Source: Exilibacterium tricleocarpae | GTDB lineage: Bacteria; Pseudomonadota; Gammaproteobacteria; Pseudomonadales; Cellvibrionaceae | DNA length: 64,000 bases | Reading direction: 5' to 3' | Assembly: GCF_007004655.1 (NCBI RefSeq) | Contig: NZ_ML660096.1 | Span: 158,059 to 222,058 of the forward strand | The notes under the pieces: generated by a model | Databases searched by the model: none | The model's input: only the letters and a program-made list of their open reading frames with translations | Told to the model about the DNA's origin: nothing | Part shown: piece by piece, positions 1 to 7,801 of the stretch | Layout: every line of letters begins with the position of its first letter | Position numbering within the stretch: position 1 is the first letter of the stretch | Program-made: the position numbers and the translations under genes

Positions 1-1305
1 CGCCTGGTCATTGAATGCCGCGGCCAGCTGCGGGTTATCGATGGTCAACTCCAGCCATTCACCGCTGCCGTCGTCGTTGAAGCGGGCCACGAACAACTGG
101 CCCCGATCGAGCGGGCTCTCGCCCTGGTGCAACATATGCCGGTAATCGTCCGCTGATACAAACTTATAAATGTAATCAAAGCGCTGATCGTCACCCATAT
201 AGGCAACTGCGCGGCGGCCCTGGCCGATCGTCAGGGCGACGCCCTCGTGCTTGAAGCGCCCCAGCGCCGTGCGCTTGACCGGCTTTTGCGTGGCATCCAT
301 CGGATCGATTTCAACGACCCAGCCAAAGCGGTTTTCTTCATTGACATAATCGACGTCGGACAGATCGAAGCGGCGATCAAAATTGTACCAACCGTAGCCA
401 AAGCCGGTTTCACTGAAACCGTAGCGCTCCTGCGCCGCGGTGGGCATCCAAACCGTATCCCGGTTGGTGGCGCCGAAATAACCATTGAAGTTCTCTTCGC
501 AGGTCAGGTAAGTACCCCAGGGCGTATGCCCATTGGAACAATTATTGACGGTACCCAGCGGGATATTGCCATTGGGTGTCTGCAACAGCGGATGGCCGGC
601 CACCGGACCGCTGAACGTGACCGGCGTATTGACATGAATACGCCGGGCATTGTGGCTTTTGACGGTTCTCCAGACGCCCCTGGACTTTTTGATTTCGACC
701 ACGGAAACGCCGTGGGCGTGCTGGGATACCCGCACATCTTCCAGGGACTCCGGGCTCTGTTTGCCGAGGACATGTGGGTTGGTGCCGAACTCGTGGTTGA
801 TCACCAACATACCGTGCCAGTTGCCGCGGCGCCAGCGATAGCGGCGAAAGGGATGCCGATCGTCATCCCAGTCATCGTCGCGATAGCCCCTGAAACGGTC
901 GATGGGAAAATAGTGCATACCGTCGTGGCCGATGCCGATCTGCTTGGTTTGGTCGTCGGCATTGGGCGGATAGTTGAACTCGGGGCCGCCGGGCTCCAGA
1001 GGGTCGCCCCAGGGAATCAGTACCTGGTACTCGTAGTCCGCAGAGATAGTGGGCCAGGGTCCGTTGCCGTCGGCTACCGCCACCGGTTCAAAATCAATCA
1101 ACTTTCTATGCCTTCGAAAGCCTTCCCGGTGCTCGCTCTCTCCCCAGCCCCCGGCCAATACCGTGTTCGAGGCAAAGAAACCGGTCGCTGCCAGACCGAG
1201 GCCGCCGGCCAGTACCTTTCTTCTGGAAGTGGCGGCATCCAGAATATCGGCAAACGGGCGATTGTCGGTTTTATTACAGATTTCATTATCGTGGTCATCA
1301 CTCAT
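1..1305 (-). CDS. PhoX-family (DUF839) phosphatase, partial at the window edge
   Basis: The reading frame is open from an ATG at 1303-1305 to base 1, so the C-terminal end lies outside the window; 435 codons are visible. A twin-arginine signal is seen near residue 29 (TSRRKVLAGGLGLAATGFFA), so the folded protein should be exported by Tat. The body carries the features of the PhoX/DUF839 family: an early MLVINHEFGTNPHV stretch, NNCSNGHTPWGTYLTCEEN in the middle and GRFKHEGVAL later. Known PhoX enzymes are calcium/iron phosphomonoesterases that free phosphate from organic phosphate in the periplasm or outside the cell. The gene is transcribed away from the divergent dehydrogenase that begins at 1489. 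The exact substrate is not shown, because DUF839 also contains uncharacterised members. The family call is firm. Confidence 0.88.
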   Translation of the reverse strand, partial: MSDDHDNEICNKTDNRPFADILDAATSRRKVLAGGLGLAATGFFASNTVLAGGWGESEHREGFRRHRKLIDFEPVAVADGNGPWPTISADYEYQVLIPWGDPLEPGGPEFNYPPNADDQTKQIGIGHDGMHYFPIDRFRGYRDDDWDDDRHPFRRYRWRRGNWHGMLVINHEFGTNPHVLGKQSPESLEDVRVSQHAHGVSVVEIKKSRGVWRTVKSHNARRIHVNTPVTFSGPVAGHPLLQTPNGNIPLGTVNNCSNGHTPWGTYLTCEENFNGYFGATNRDTVWMPTAAQERYGFSETGFGYGWYNFDRRFDLSDVDYVNEENRFGWVVEIDPMDATQKPVKRTALGRFKHEGVALTIGQGRRAVAYMGDDQRFDYIYKFVSADDYRHMLHQGESPLDRGQLFVARFNDDGSGEWLELTIDNPQLAAAFNDQA

Positions 1306-1488
1306 ATACTTATGCTCCAGGCTAGGCAATACACGCAGCTCTGGACTTTACCAAGCGTATATTTCACCTACATGTACGATATGTGACGGCGTACCACCTT
1401 TGGCGCAGCCGGTACAATCAGCGTTGTAGTCGCCCCAAAAGAGGGCGGCGCCGCACTTTCGATGAGGACAGAAAAATGAGGACAGACA

Positions 1489-2382
1489 ATGAGTAGCGAG
1501 GTTGCATTTATCGGACTCGGGGTGATGGGATACCCGATGGCGGGACACCTCGCCAAGGCCGGGCATCAGGTTACCGTCTACAACCGCACGACGGCCAGGG
1601 CCGAACAGTGGGTGGCCGAACACGGCGGCACCCTGGAGGCTACACCGGCTGCGGCAGCCAAGGCCGCCGATGTGGTATTTGCCTGTGTCGGCAATGACGA
1701 CGACCTGCGCCAGGTCACCAGCGGCATCGAGGGGGCTTTCGGTACCCTGCGGGACGGCGCCATCTTCGTTGATCACACCACCACCTCTGCTGAGGTTGCC
1801 CGCGAACTGTCGGCCGCCGCCGCCGAAAAATGTGTAAGCTATCTGGACGCACCTGTCTCGGGCGGCCAGGCCGGTGCCGAAAACGGCGCCCTTACCGTGA
1901 TGCTGGGGGGGGCGGCGGGACCTTACGAAAAAATCGTCCCGCTGCTCAACTGCTATGCCAAGATGCACAGACTACTGGGGCCTGTCGGCTACGGCCAACT
2001 CACCAAGATGGTCAACCAAATCTGCCTGGCGGGCACGCTGCAGGGACTGGCCGAGGGCATCCATTTCGCCCGCGCCGCCGGCCTTGATGCCACCGATGTG
2101 ATCGACGTTATCGCCAAAGGCGCGGCCCAGTCCTGGCAGATGGATAACCGCGCGGCCACGATGATCGAGGGTAAATTCGATTTTGGTTTTGCCGTCGACT
2201 GGATGCGCAAAGACCTGGGACTGGTGCTGGACGAGAGCCGCCGTGTCGGTGCGCACCTGCCGGTGACGGCGTTGGTGGATCAGTTTTACGGCGCAGTGCA
2301 ATCACTGGGTGGCGGCCGCTGGGACACCTCGAGCCTGCTCACGGTGTTGGAGAAAATTCGCAACCACAGCGACGAAGAGTAA
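1489..2382 (+). CDS. NAD(P)-dependent beta-hydroxyacid dehydrogenase (3-hydroxyisobutyrate dehydrogenase family)
   Basis: This 297-residue protein has the two-domain layout of the 6-phosphogluconate/3-hydroxyisobutyrate dehydrogenase family and about its usual length. The N-terminal Rossmann motif is GLGVMG (residues 9-14). The substrate-binding motif DAPVSGGQAGAENGAL lies at 120-135. The catalytic lysine is K173 within GQLTKMVNQ. The C-terminal helical domain follows. These enzymes oxidise small beta-hydroxyacids such as 3-hydroxyisobutyrate or tartronate semialdehyde in the cytoplasm; which substrate is used here cannot be read from the sequence. A purine-rich ribosome site (GAGGACAG) precedes the ATG. 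The gene stands alone, with a convergent gene following at 2484. Confidence 0.87.
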   Translation: MSSEVAFIGLGVMGYPMAGHLAKAGHQVTVYNRTTARAEQWVAEHGGTLEATPAAAAKAADVVFACVGNDDDLRQVTSGIEGAFGTLRDGAIFVDHTTTSAEVARELSAAAAEKCVSYLDAPVSGGQAGAENGALTVMLGGAAGPYEKIVPLLNCYAKMHRLLGPVGYGQLTKMVNQICLAGTLQGLAEGIHFARAAGLDATDVIDVIAKGAAQSWQMDNRAATMIEGKFDFGFAVDWMRKDLGLVLDESRRVGAHLPVTALVDQFYGAVQSLGGGRWDTSSLLTVLEKIRNHSDEE

Positions 2383-2483
2383 AACCTCGGCACCCGGGAG
2401 GCGCCGGCGGCATCTCACCGCTGCAAAGGCTCACCGGGTTGCAGGCCGCAGCCCGCACGGCAGTTTGTGTAAATGTAGTCAAA

Positions 2484-3095
2484 CTACTCAGCGGGGTAAA
2501 TAACCAGAATCTCACTTAACCCGGCAGCCACTTTGTTCAACCTTTTAACAGTATCGTGCAGCTGGCTATAATCATTCGTTACTTCAATCAGGCGATACTG
2601 GCCTTCGAGTTCCGCCAACTCACGCTGCAGATTGCCAAGTCGCATCTGAATGGCATTGAGCGAACTGCCGCCGGCCGAGGAGTTTTCGTAATGCTGGGCC
2701 ACCAACACACTCACCGACCCCAGAAATGCCAGCAGCGCCATGTACAGCGCCGCATGGGAGAGTCCCTGGGTAATCACCGCCAACAGCCCCGCCGAGGAAG
2801 CCGCGGACACTACACCACCGGCCAGTCGAATTCTGTTGGCATAGCGCAAACGCCCGCCCACCAGCGCCACCAGCCCCGCCATATCGGTTCTTGCCAGCGC
2901 CATGGTCTGCGCCGCCAGCTCCATCAGCATCGCGGTATCGGGCTCGGCAACGGCACCGAGTCGCTTGCCCGGGGCCAGGGAGGGTTGCGAGCCCGGATAG
3001 TTGAGATTCAATGTATCGAGAACAGCGCGGTGACAGTGTGCCAGGTAATTAACGATGGCATCGAAACCCGGTAGTGTTTCATTTTCAGACTGCAC
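2484..3095 (-). CDS. small two-helix membrane protein, partner of the caspase-like gene
   Basis: I do not recognise a named family for this 203-residue protein. It has a soluble N-terminal part of about 90 residues, then two adjacent hydrophobic helices around residues 92-140 (AGLLAVITQGLSHAALYMAL and the following LAFLGSVSVLVA). A helical, charged tail of about 60 residues follows (LGNLQRELAELEGQYRLIEV) and may form a coiled coil. No signal peptide is visible. The start overlaps the end of the 616-residue gene by 11 bases, which argues for translational coupling and a shared function. Two helices followed by a helical tail resembles the general plan of SLATT-type two-helix effector proteins, but this is a resemblance in layout only. 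Confidence 0.65.
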   Translation of the reverse strand: MQSENETLPGFDAIVNYLAHCHRAVLDTLNLNYPGSQPSLAPGKRLGAVAEPDTAMLMELAAQTMALARTDMAGLVALVGGRLRYANRIRLAGGVVSAASSAGLLAVITQGLSHAALYMALLAFLGSVSVLVAQHYENSSAGGSSLNAIQMRLGNLQRELAELEGQYRLIEVTNDYSQLHDTVKRLNKVAAGLSEILVIYPAE

Positions 3096-4935
3096 GCTTT
3101 TTATCCTTGTACTGATAGTTTTTATACTGATACCTATGGAAGAACAAGCCGAGCAGGCCGACCACGCAATAGTCGACGACCTTCAAGGGAAACAAAAAAC
3201 ATCGGGAAAAGTAGTCGGCAAACCAGTTTCCTTCGCGCCGTTCACGCCACTGCAAAAACTTTACTACAGCCCAATAATAGAGTATCAACAACCCGAGATA
3301 AAACACATTCAGCCAGTCGTAGTCGTAACTCAGGTAGTTCTTAATCACTAAGAAGGCCGCAAACACCGGCAGGTGCCAACAGGCAATCTGAAAAGTTGTC
3401 AGCCACACATCGGTGATGTCACTGTAAAACGTAAATCTGACGGGTACCGACCTCCTGGCAATAACAGCAACCATTATCGCAGTCGGCAGGCAGGCAATTG
3501 AAGCAACCAGGGGCAAAAAGGCGCCTATAATAACCGCAAAAATCACCGCTGTGGCCAGCGGCGTGGCAATCGCGAGAAAGGCCAGAGCGCGAAATACCCA
3601 TACCACCGCGGCAAACCCGCGGTTTCTGTCGGAGATATCGACAAACGCATCCCGGTAGTTCAAAAACGGCACCAGAGCAATAAAATAAAACAGCGACATC
3701 ATAAAACTGACCAAGTAAAGCTTCTGGACGCCAACCGGAATAAAGAACACTAACCGCTCATCCATTTCCTCCGCTATCTTTCTGTTCAAAAGCTTCAGCC
3801 GTACCGACGCCACCACCGACGCACCGGCACCGTCCTTCAGCAGTGCGGAGCCCTTGATCGCCACCCGCTCGATGAAAATTCGGGTATCGGTCGCCACCGC
3901 CAGTTTCCTCGGCACGTAATACATATCGCCGCTGGCGCGGGCCAGAGCGGATAACGCCATGCCCATCGACCGCTGTTGTATAGCCGCCTGTAGACCCCGC
4001 GATACCGCCGCGGCATTGACATCATCCAGGTATCCGGTGGACGCCGACACCCGCCCGCTGGTGCAGCCGAGCAACATAAGCTCCGATTGGCTGCGCGCAG
4101 CAATATTTTCCAGATCGGCGATAGCGACACTCTTGACCAGGTTTCCCGCAGCATCCCGGGTAACAAAACGACTGCCTTCTATATGGCCGACCACAAACAG
4201 GTACTTTCTGCGTTCTTCGGCAACAGACGCCAAGATTTCCTGCTCGGAAAGTCGGCGGGTGGAAAGGTGTCGTTTACCGAGTCTGGTATCCAGATCGCGG
4301 TTTACATACACATCGTCATCATGAAACAGCGATATCACTCGCGTCCTGTCGGCACTCATGGTCCGGTTTATTGTCCATTCGAAGTCACCGCCGCGCCCCG
4401 ACCCGATGTCGACGAATACCCGGGGAAAGTATTCCACGGCAATGGCAGTTCCCGGTCCGGCCCTGTTTGCCACCACTCTTCCCAGGGTGTTGTCTGACCT
4501 GAAAACATGCACCGATACGCCGTCAGCCAGCAATTGCTTTATCACCGGTTTAAAAAAAGGCAGGTGTTCCTGAAGCAAGACAATCGGGGAGGCAGCGGCG
4601 AAAATCGGCTGCAGCGTACCCCACCCCCGGGTATTGACGGTTTCAATATCAATGTCGAGAACCCGGTCGCCGCTGCGCAGGTGTATAGTCGGACCGTCGC
4701 GGTAGAGAATCCGGGCGCCGCCGAGGGCTGTTTCACCGCCTTCCAAAACGGCCCTGAGGCTATCCGCTCTCTGCAGGCTTTTGGAGGCGCCTTTGCCGGC
4801 GCCGGAAATCAGTGAGGCCAGGTCTTCCGCCCAGTGGGCGGCGGCGACAGGTGACCACAGGACTAAACCCGATAATATCAGACAACCGAGAGCCCGCCAT
4901 GTCATCGCGGGGGGGAAACTTTCCTTAGTATTCAT
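3085..4935 (-). CDS. exported multi-helix membrane protein with a caspase/CHAT-like His-Cys domain
   Basis: This 616-residue protein starts with a signal sequence (about residues 12-34, ending SPVAAA). A soluble region runs to about 395, and five or so hydrophobic segments follow (about 405-425, 441-470, 471-493, 515-531 and 541-600). The soluble region contains KYLFVVGHIEGSRF with H251, and 40 residues later SELMLLGCTSGR with C291. A beta-strand-Gly-His followed by a beta-strand-Gly/Ala-Cys at this spacing is the signature of caspase-fold clan CD peptidases such as CHAT and metacaspases. If the signal sequence is used, the catalytic domain would lie outside the cytoplasm, which is unusual for CHAT proteins. 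The next gene overlaps it by 11 bases. Peptidase activity is inference; the domain could also be a catalytically dead caspase fold. Confidence 0.6.
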   Translation of the reverse strand: MNTKESFPPAMTWRALGCLILSGLVLWSPVAAAHWAEDLASLISGAGKGASKSLQRADSLRAVLEGGETALGGARILYRDGPTIHLRSGDRVLDIDIETVNTRGWGTLQPIFAAASPIVLLQEHLPFFKPVIKQLLADGVSVHVFRSDNTLGRVVANRAGPGTAIAVEYFPRVFVDIGSGRGGDFEWTINRTMSADRTRVISLFHDDDVYVNRDLDTRLGKRHLSTRRLSEQEILASVAEERRKYLFVVGHIEGSRFVTRDAAGNLVKSVAIADLENIAARSQSELMLLGCTSGRVSASTGYLDDVNAAAVSRGLQAAIQQRSMGMALSALARASGDMYYVPRKLAVATDTRIFIERVAIKGSALLKDGAGASVVASVRLKLLNRKIAEEMDERLVFFIPVGVQKLYLVSFMMSLFYFIALVPFLNYRDAFVDISDRNRGFAAVVWVFRALAFLAIATPLATAVIFAVIIGAFLPLVASIACLPTAIMVAVIARRSVPVRFTFYSDITDVWLTTFQIACWHLPVFAAFLVIKNYLSYDYDWLNVFYLGLLILYYWAVVKFLQWRERREGNWFADYFSRCFLFPLKVVDYCVVGLLGLFFHRYQYKNYQYKDKKRAV

Positions 4936-5044
4936 AATGGTTGTTATTATTTGCGCCGCTTTCGCCGCACCGCTTCAACAACCCGGTTACGTTACTTGAT
5001 TAACCGGGTTCCGGGTCTTGCCACAGCGGTGTGAATGTGCACCT

Positions 5045-5257
5045 AGTGTTTCGACCAGAAAATGATTTCATTCGGTGGCACTTAGGTCTCGATCCGGGTA
5101 TAGCCCTTCGGGACCTTCGCCGGCAGGGATGCTGGCGCAGAGCCTACAGGGATGTACTGGCGGCGTGTCCCGAAGGGCTATACCCGGATTGAGGCCGGGC
5201 TGGTTAAGGGGACCAAAACCCGTTTTGGGGTGAAAAGATTTCCTGGTCAGAGCACTA
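5045..5257. repeat. nested inverted repeat containing a 112-base hairpin element (copy 1)
   Basis: The core is 5085-5196: 30-base arms (5085-5114 and 5167-5196) that pair with two mismatches, around a 52-base loop. The loop holds an inner hairpin (GCCGGCAGGGATGCTGGC, 5119-5136) and ends in GGCGT. A second element at 63152-63263 has exactly the same total length, arm length and loop length. An outer imperfect pair flanks the core: 5045-5074 against 5230-5257. The structure sits between two genes on the same strand, downstream of the barrel protein gene and upstream of the caspase-like gene. Confidence 0.85.
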
Positions 5258-5278
5258 GGGCCTGTTAACAGGCCCTAG
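5255..5278. terminator. perfect 24-base palindrome, likely terminator of the barrel protein gene
   Basis: The sequence CTAGGGCCTGTTAACAGGCC continues to a perfect palindrome of 24 bases. It lies 62 bases beyond the stop codon of the gene at 5341-6036. The hairpin has almost no loop, and no clear T-run follows on either strand, so the terminator role is inferred from position. Confidence 0.5.
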
Positions 5279-5340
5279 CTTAGCCCAGCCAGAAAATTTG
5301 TCCACCGGATCAAACGGCGGAACTGGCCTGCGTGCCGGAC

Positions 5341-6036
5341 TTAAAAAGACAACCCCAGCGTCAGGAAGTACTGTATTTCATCCAAATCCACGACACCCGA
5401 GTCTTTGAAATCCAGCTCGCCCTCGACCCGGCGCGCATTGGCGCCGACAATAAAACCATTGCTGAGAATAATATCGAAACCCACCCGGGCATAGAGGCCC
5501 GCATCGACATCAGTTTCGCGGCCATCTGGGTCAAAGTCGATATCATCGCGGTTGCCCTCCACATCGCCATCGTCGATGGACATGGTGCCGAACATCACCG
5601 CCGGTCCGGCGGAGGCGTAAACCCTGAAACCCGGCCAGGGCCGGTAACTGACAAAACCGCCGAGCGCAAAATCCAGCAGCAAAAACTCGTTGTCAACTTC
5701 TATCTCTGCCTCCAAGCCGTCTTCGTCGGAGCGGCCAAAGACACTGGCATCGGTTTGAAAGGAAATCAGTCCGCTGGTTTCCAGGCCGTATTGCAGGCGG
5801 CCGCCGTTGCTGCTCAGTTGCACCGCCACGCCGCCGTAAATCAGTTCGTTCCAGTCGGTGCTGACGATGTCACCGGCACTGTCGGAGATGGTCCAGGCCT
5901 CGCTCGTATCCAAGGTACCTAACATCACCTGTAGATAACGCACACCGAACGCGTCGGTATCGGCGTTAGGTTGCGCGGTTGTGGCGGTGGCAACGGCCAG
6001 CCAAGTCGATAAAAAAATCAGGGGAAGTGGTTTCAC
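5341..6036 (-). CDS. outer-membrane beta-barrel protein, unknown function
   Basis: This 231-residue protein has a cleavable signal (residues 1-21, ending ATATTAQ). Alternating hydrophobic strands follow, for example LIYGGVAVQLS, GGRLQYGLETSGLISF and EFLLLDFALGGFVSYR. The chain ends in a phenylalanine after TLGLSF, the usual terminal signature of outer-membrane barrels assembled by BamA. Acidic loops between strands (SIDDGDVEGNRDDIDFDPDG) would face the outside or the periplasm and might bind divalent cations. The size suggests an eight-stranded barrel. No substrate or partner can be read from it. It is transcribed alone, with the hairpin element and palindrome downstream. Confidence 0.7.
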   Translation of the reverse strand: MKPLPLIFLSTWLAVATATTAQPNADTDAFGVRYLQVMLGTLDTSEAWTISDSAGDIVSTDWNELIYGGVAVQLSSNGGRLQYGLETSGLISFQTDASVFGRSDEDGLEAEIEVDNEFLLLDFALGGFVSYRPWPGFRVYASAGPAVMFGTMSIDDGDVEGNRDDIDFDPDGRETDVDAGLYARVGFDIILSNGFIVGANARRVEGELDFKDSGVVDLDEIQYFLTLGLSF

Positions 6037-6560
6037 AATCTACATCCTTAAAACCCGGTTCGGGAAAACTGAGATACATCTGATAACGGCAATCCGCACC
6101 CGCGCTAAAACGCCAAAAATTAGTGTTGCGATTGAAACTTGCAAGGTTCTGTCACAATGTTCTTTTACGACGTCCTGTCACAACGATCTTGTATCAAGAC
6201 CTTCCACGGCGAGCTTTTGCAATAGACTTTCTTGACGGGCTTTCGCAACACGCTTTTGCCCTGGACTTTCCCAGTGGACTTTCGCCTCGGCCGCCTCGGC
6301 TTTTCATACCGACCGCCGGTACAGCGATCACAGGCTATTCACGGCTGTCCGGGCGCGATCGCCATTATATCTTAGTGAGTATTCACATTACTACAATCGA
6401 CGTATTGCTGAGACATAATGACACAGGCGCAGGAAGTTGGATAATCCAACCACTGAGGGGAAACCTTTACCGAACGTCTCAGACAAGCGGGTTTTATTTA
6501 CACCGCAAAAGTCTGTCACAATAGGGCACCCTTTCACCGGAATACAAGGAGGCACACCGA
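6037..6560. other. 524-base intergenic region
   Basis: No credible gene was found. The stretch 6205-6290 repeats variants of GACTTTC and GCTTTTGC in a loose, degenerate way. The last 30 bases hold the ribosome site AAGGAGG that serves the lipoprotein gene at 6561. The sequence before that site matches the region before the second lipoprotein gene and belongs to the duplicated unit. Confidence 0.5.
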
Positions 6561-6866
6561 ATGAATAAAACACTTTTTTACATTATCCTGGCAAGCACCT
6601 TCACCCTGGGCGCCTGCGCCGGCAACACGCCCGCCCCCGAGACCAAGACTGCTGCCGCCACTGCCGAAACCAGTGCAGCCGAGCCCAAGCAGGCGGCGGC
6701 TCCAAAAAGAAGCAAGCGGATTTGCAAAAGAATGGCGCCAACCGGTTCGCGGCTGGGGAAAAAGGTCTGCGGTACCCAGGAACAATGGGACAGAGCCGCC
6801 CGCGATAGCGCGGAGGCCCTGCGCGGCGTCACCCGCAAATCGGCACAAGGGGGTTACGAAGAGTAA
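6561..6866 (+). CDS. small lipoprotein, tandem copy 1
   Basis: This 101-residue protein begins with a lipoprotein signal, with lipobox LGAC at residues 16-19, so Cys19 should be acylated and the protein held in a membrane on the periplasmic side. An alanine/proline/threonine-rich linker follows. The C-terminal half has the conserved stretch ICKRMAPTGSRLGKKVCGTQ followed by EQWDRAA. This Cys-TGSR-Cys pattern recurs in short envelope proteins of proteobacteria whose role is unknown; the two cysteines could pair. The AAGGAGG ribosome site is strong. It is a duplicate of the gene at 6979, with 418 bases between the two starts. Confidence 0.8.
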   Translation: MNKTLFYIILASTFTLGACAGNTPAPETKTAAATAETSAAEPKQAAAPKRSKRICKRMAPTGSRLGKKVCGTQEQWDRAARDSAEALRGVTRKSAQGGYEE

Positions 6867-6978
6867 TCCCTTTTGCCATTGCGACAGATTATCGCACCCC
6901 ACAAGTAAGGACATTGTGATCGCCGCCGCCCGGCGTCACAGTGGGCCTCTTCCACCGGAATACAAGGAGGCACACCGA

Positions 6979-7287
6979 ATGAACAAAACATTTTTTTACA
7001 TCATCCTGGCAAGCAGCTTCGCCCTGAGCGCATGCGCCGGCAACACGCCCGCACCCGAGGCCAAGGTCGCTGCCGCCAATGCCGACACCAGCGCCGCCGA
7101 GTCCAAGCGGGCAGCGGCCGAAAAAAGCGAAAAACAGATTTGCAAAAGAATGACGCGAACCGGCTCGCGGATGGCACAGAGGGTCTGCGGTACCCAGGAG
7201 CAGTGGGACAGAGCCGCGCACCAGAGCGCCGGAGCCCTGGGCAGCGATGCCACCCGCCGAACAGCACAGGGAACTTACCGGGAGTAG
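6979..7287 (+). CDS. small lipoprotein, tandem copy 2
   Basis: This 102-residue protein parallels copy 1 along its whole length, with lipobox LSAC, the same linker, and ICKRMTRTGSRMAQRVCGTQ followed by EQWDRAA. The ATG at 6979 is chosen over upstream in-frame codons because it carries the same AAGGAGGCACACCGA leader as copy 1. The duplication also covers the spacer behind each gene, which ends in a TGTGA...TCACA hairpin. The signal peptide, both central cysteines and the TGSR motif are kept in both copies, while the linker and extreme C-terminus differ. This suggests both are maintained. The function is unknown. Confidence 0.8.
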   Translation: MNKTFFYIILASSFALSACAGNTPAPEAKVAAANADTSAAESKRAAAEKSEKQICKRMTRTGSRMAQRVCGTQEQWDRAAHQSAGALGSDATRRTAQGTYRE

Positions 7288-7329
7288 TCTCTTGTGCCAT
7301 TGCAATGCTTTACCACACCCCGCAGGCCG

Positions 7330-7368
7330 CGACATTGTGACCGCCATCACCCGGGCGTCACAATGTCG
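7330..7368 (+). terminator. hairpin behind the second lipoprotein gene
   Basis: CGACATTGTGAC at 7330-7341 pairs with GTCACAATGTCG at 7357-7368 around a GC-rich centre. A diverged copy of the same hairpin lies behind the first lipoprotein gene near 6911-6945. No long T-run follows, so it may be a weak terminator or an mRNA-end stabiliser. The rest of the gap to 7801 shows no gene; I see no riboswitch I can name in it. Confidence 0.5.
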
Positions 7369-7801
7369 TTGCCACAATACCCTCGTCATAAGGCGACAAT
7401 CTTCAGACTGTAATTACAAGGTGTAGTCGCAAAGCGTTAAACAAATCCGTAATAAAGACAACACAGTATCTACACCGCAGTAACAAGCCCACAGCAACAG
7501 CACCGGCTTAGCAAGCAGGAACACTTTTTTACATTTGCCGATTCACCGCCCGCGGCGTCCCAACCAACCGCCACAATGTGGCAGGCGCCAGCCGGGTTCA
7601 TCTGCACGCGATAAAAGTTCAAAAACCGGTAAATCTGCCGGCGATACCAAAATAGTCGTCAACAAAGTCGAAGCCCGCCTGCAACTGCTCCATATTTTAT
7701 GCCGGCTGACGGCCGGACCAACACCGCGCCGCCAAACTGTCGGAGCGACAGCTCGCCTGTTTCCCGACGGCTCCCCGCCTATCCCCTGGAGACAGACAAC
7801 C

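Noticed and set aside
247-1386. Long open frame on the plus strand over the first gene
   Set aside because: It is antisense to a clearly conserved PhoX-family protein with a Tat signal; the plus-strand translation shows no domain and lacks a ribosome site.
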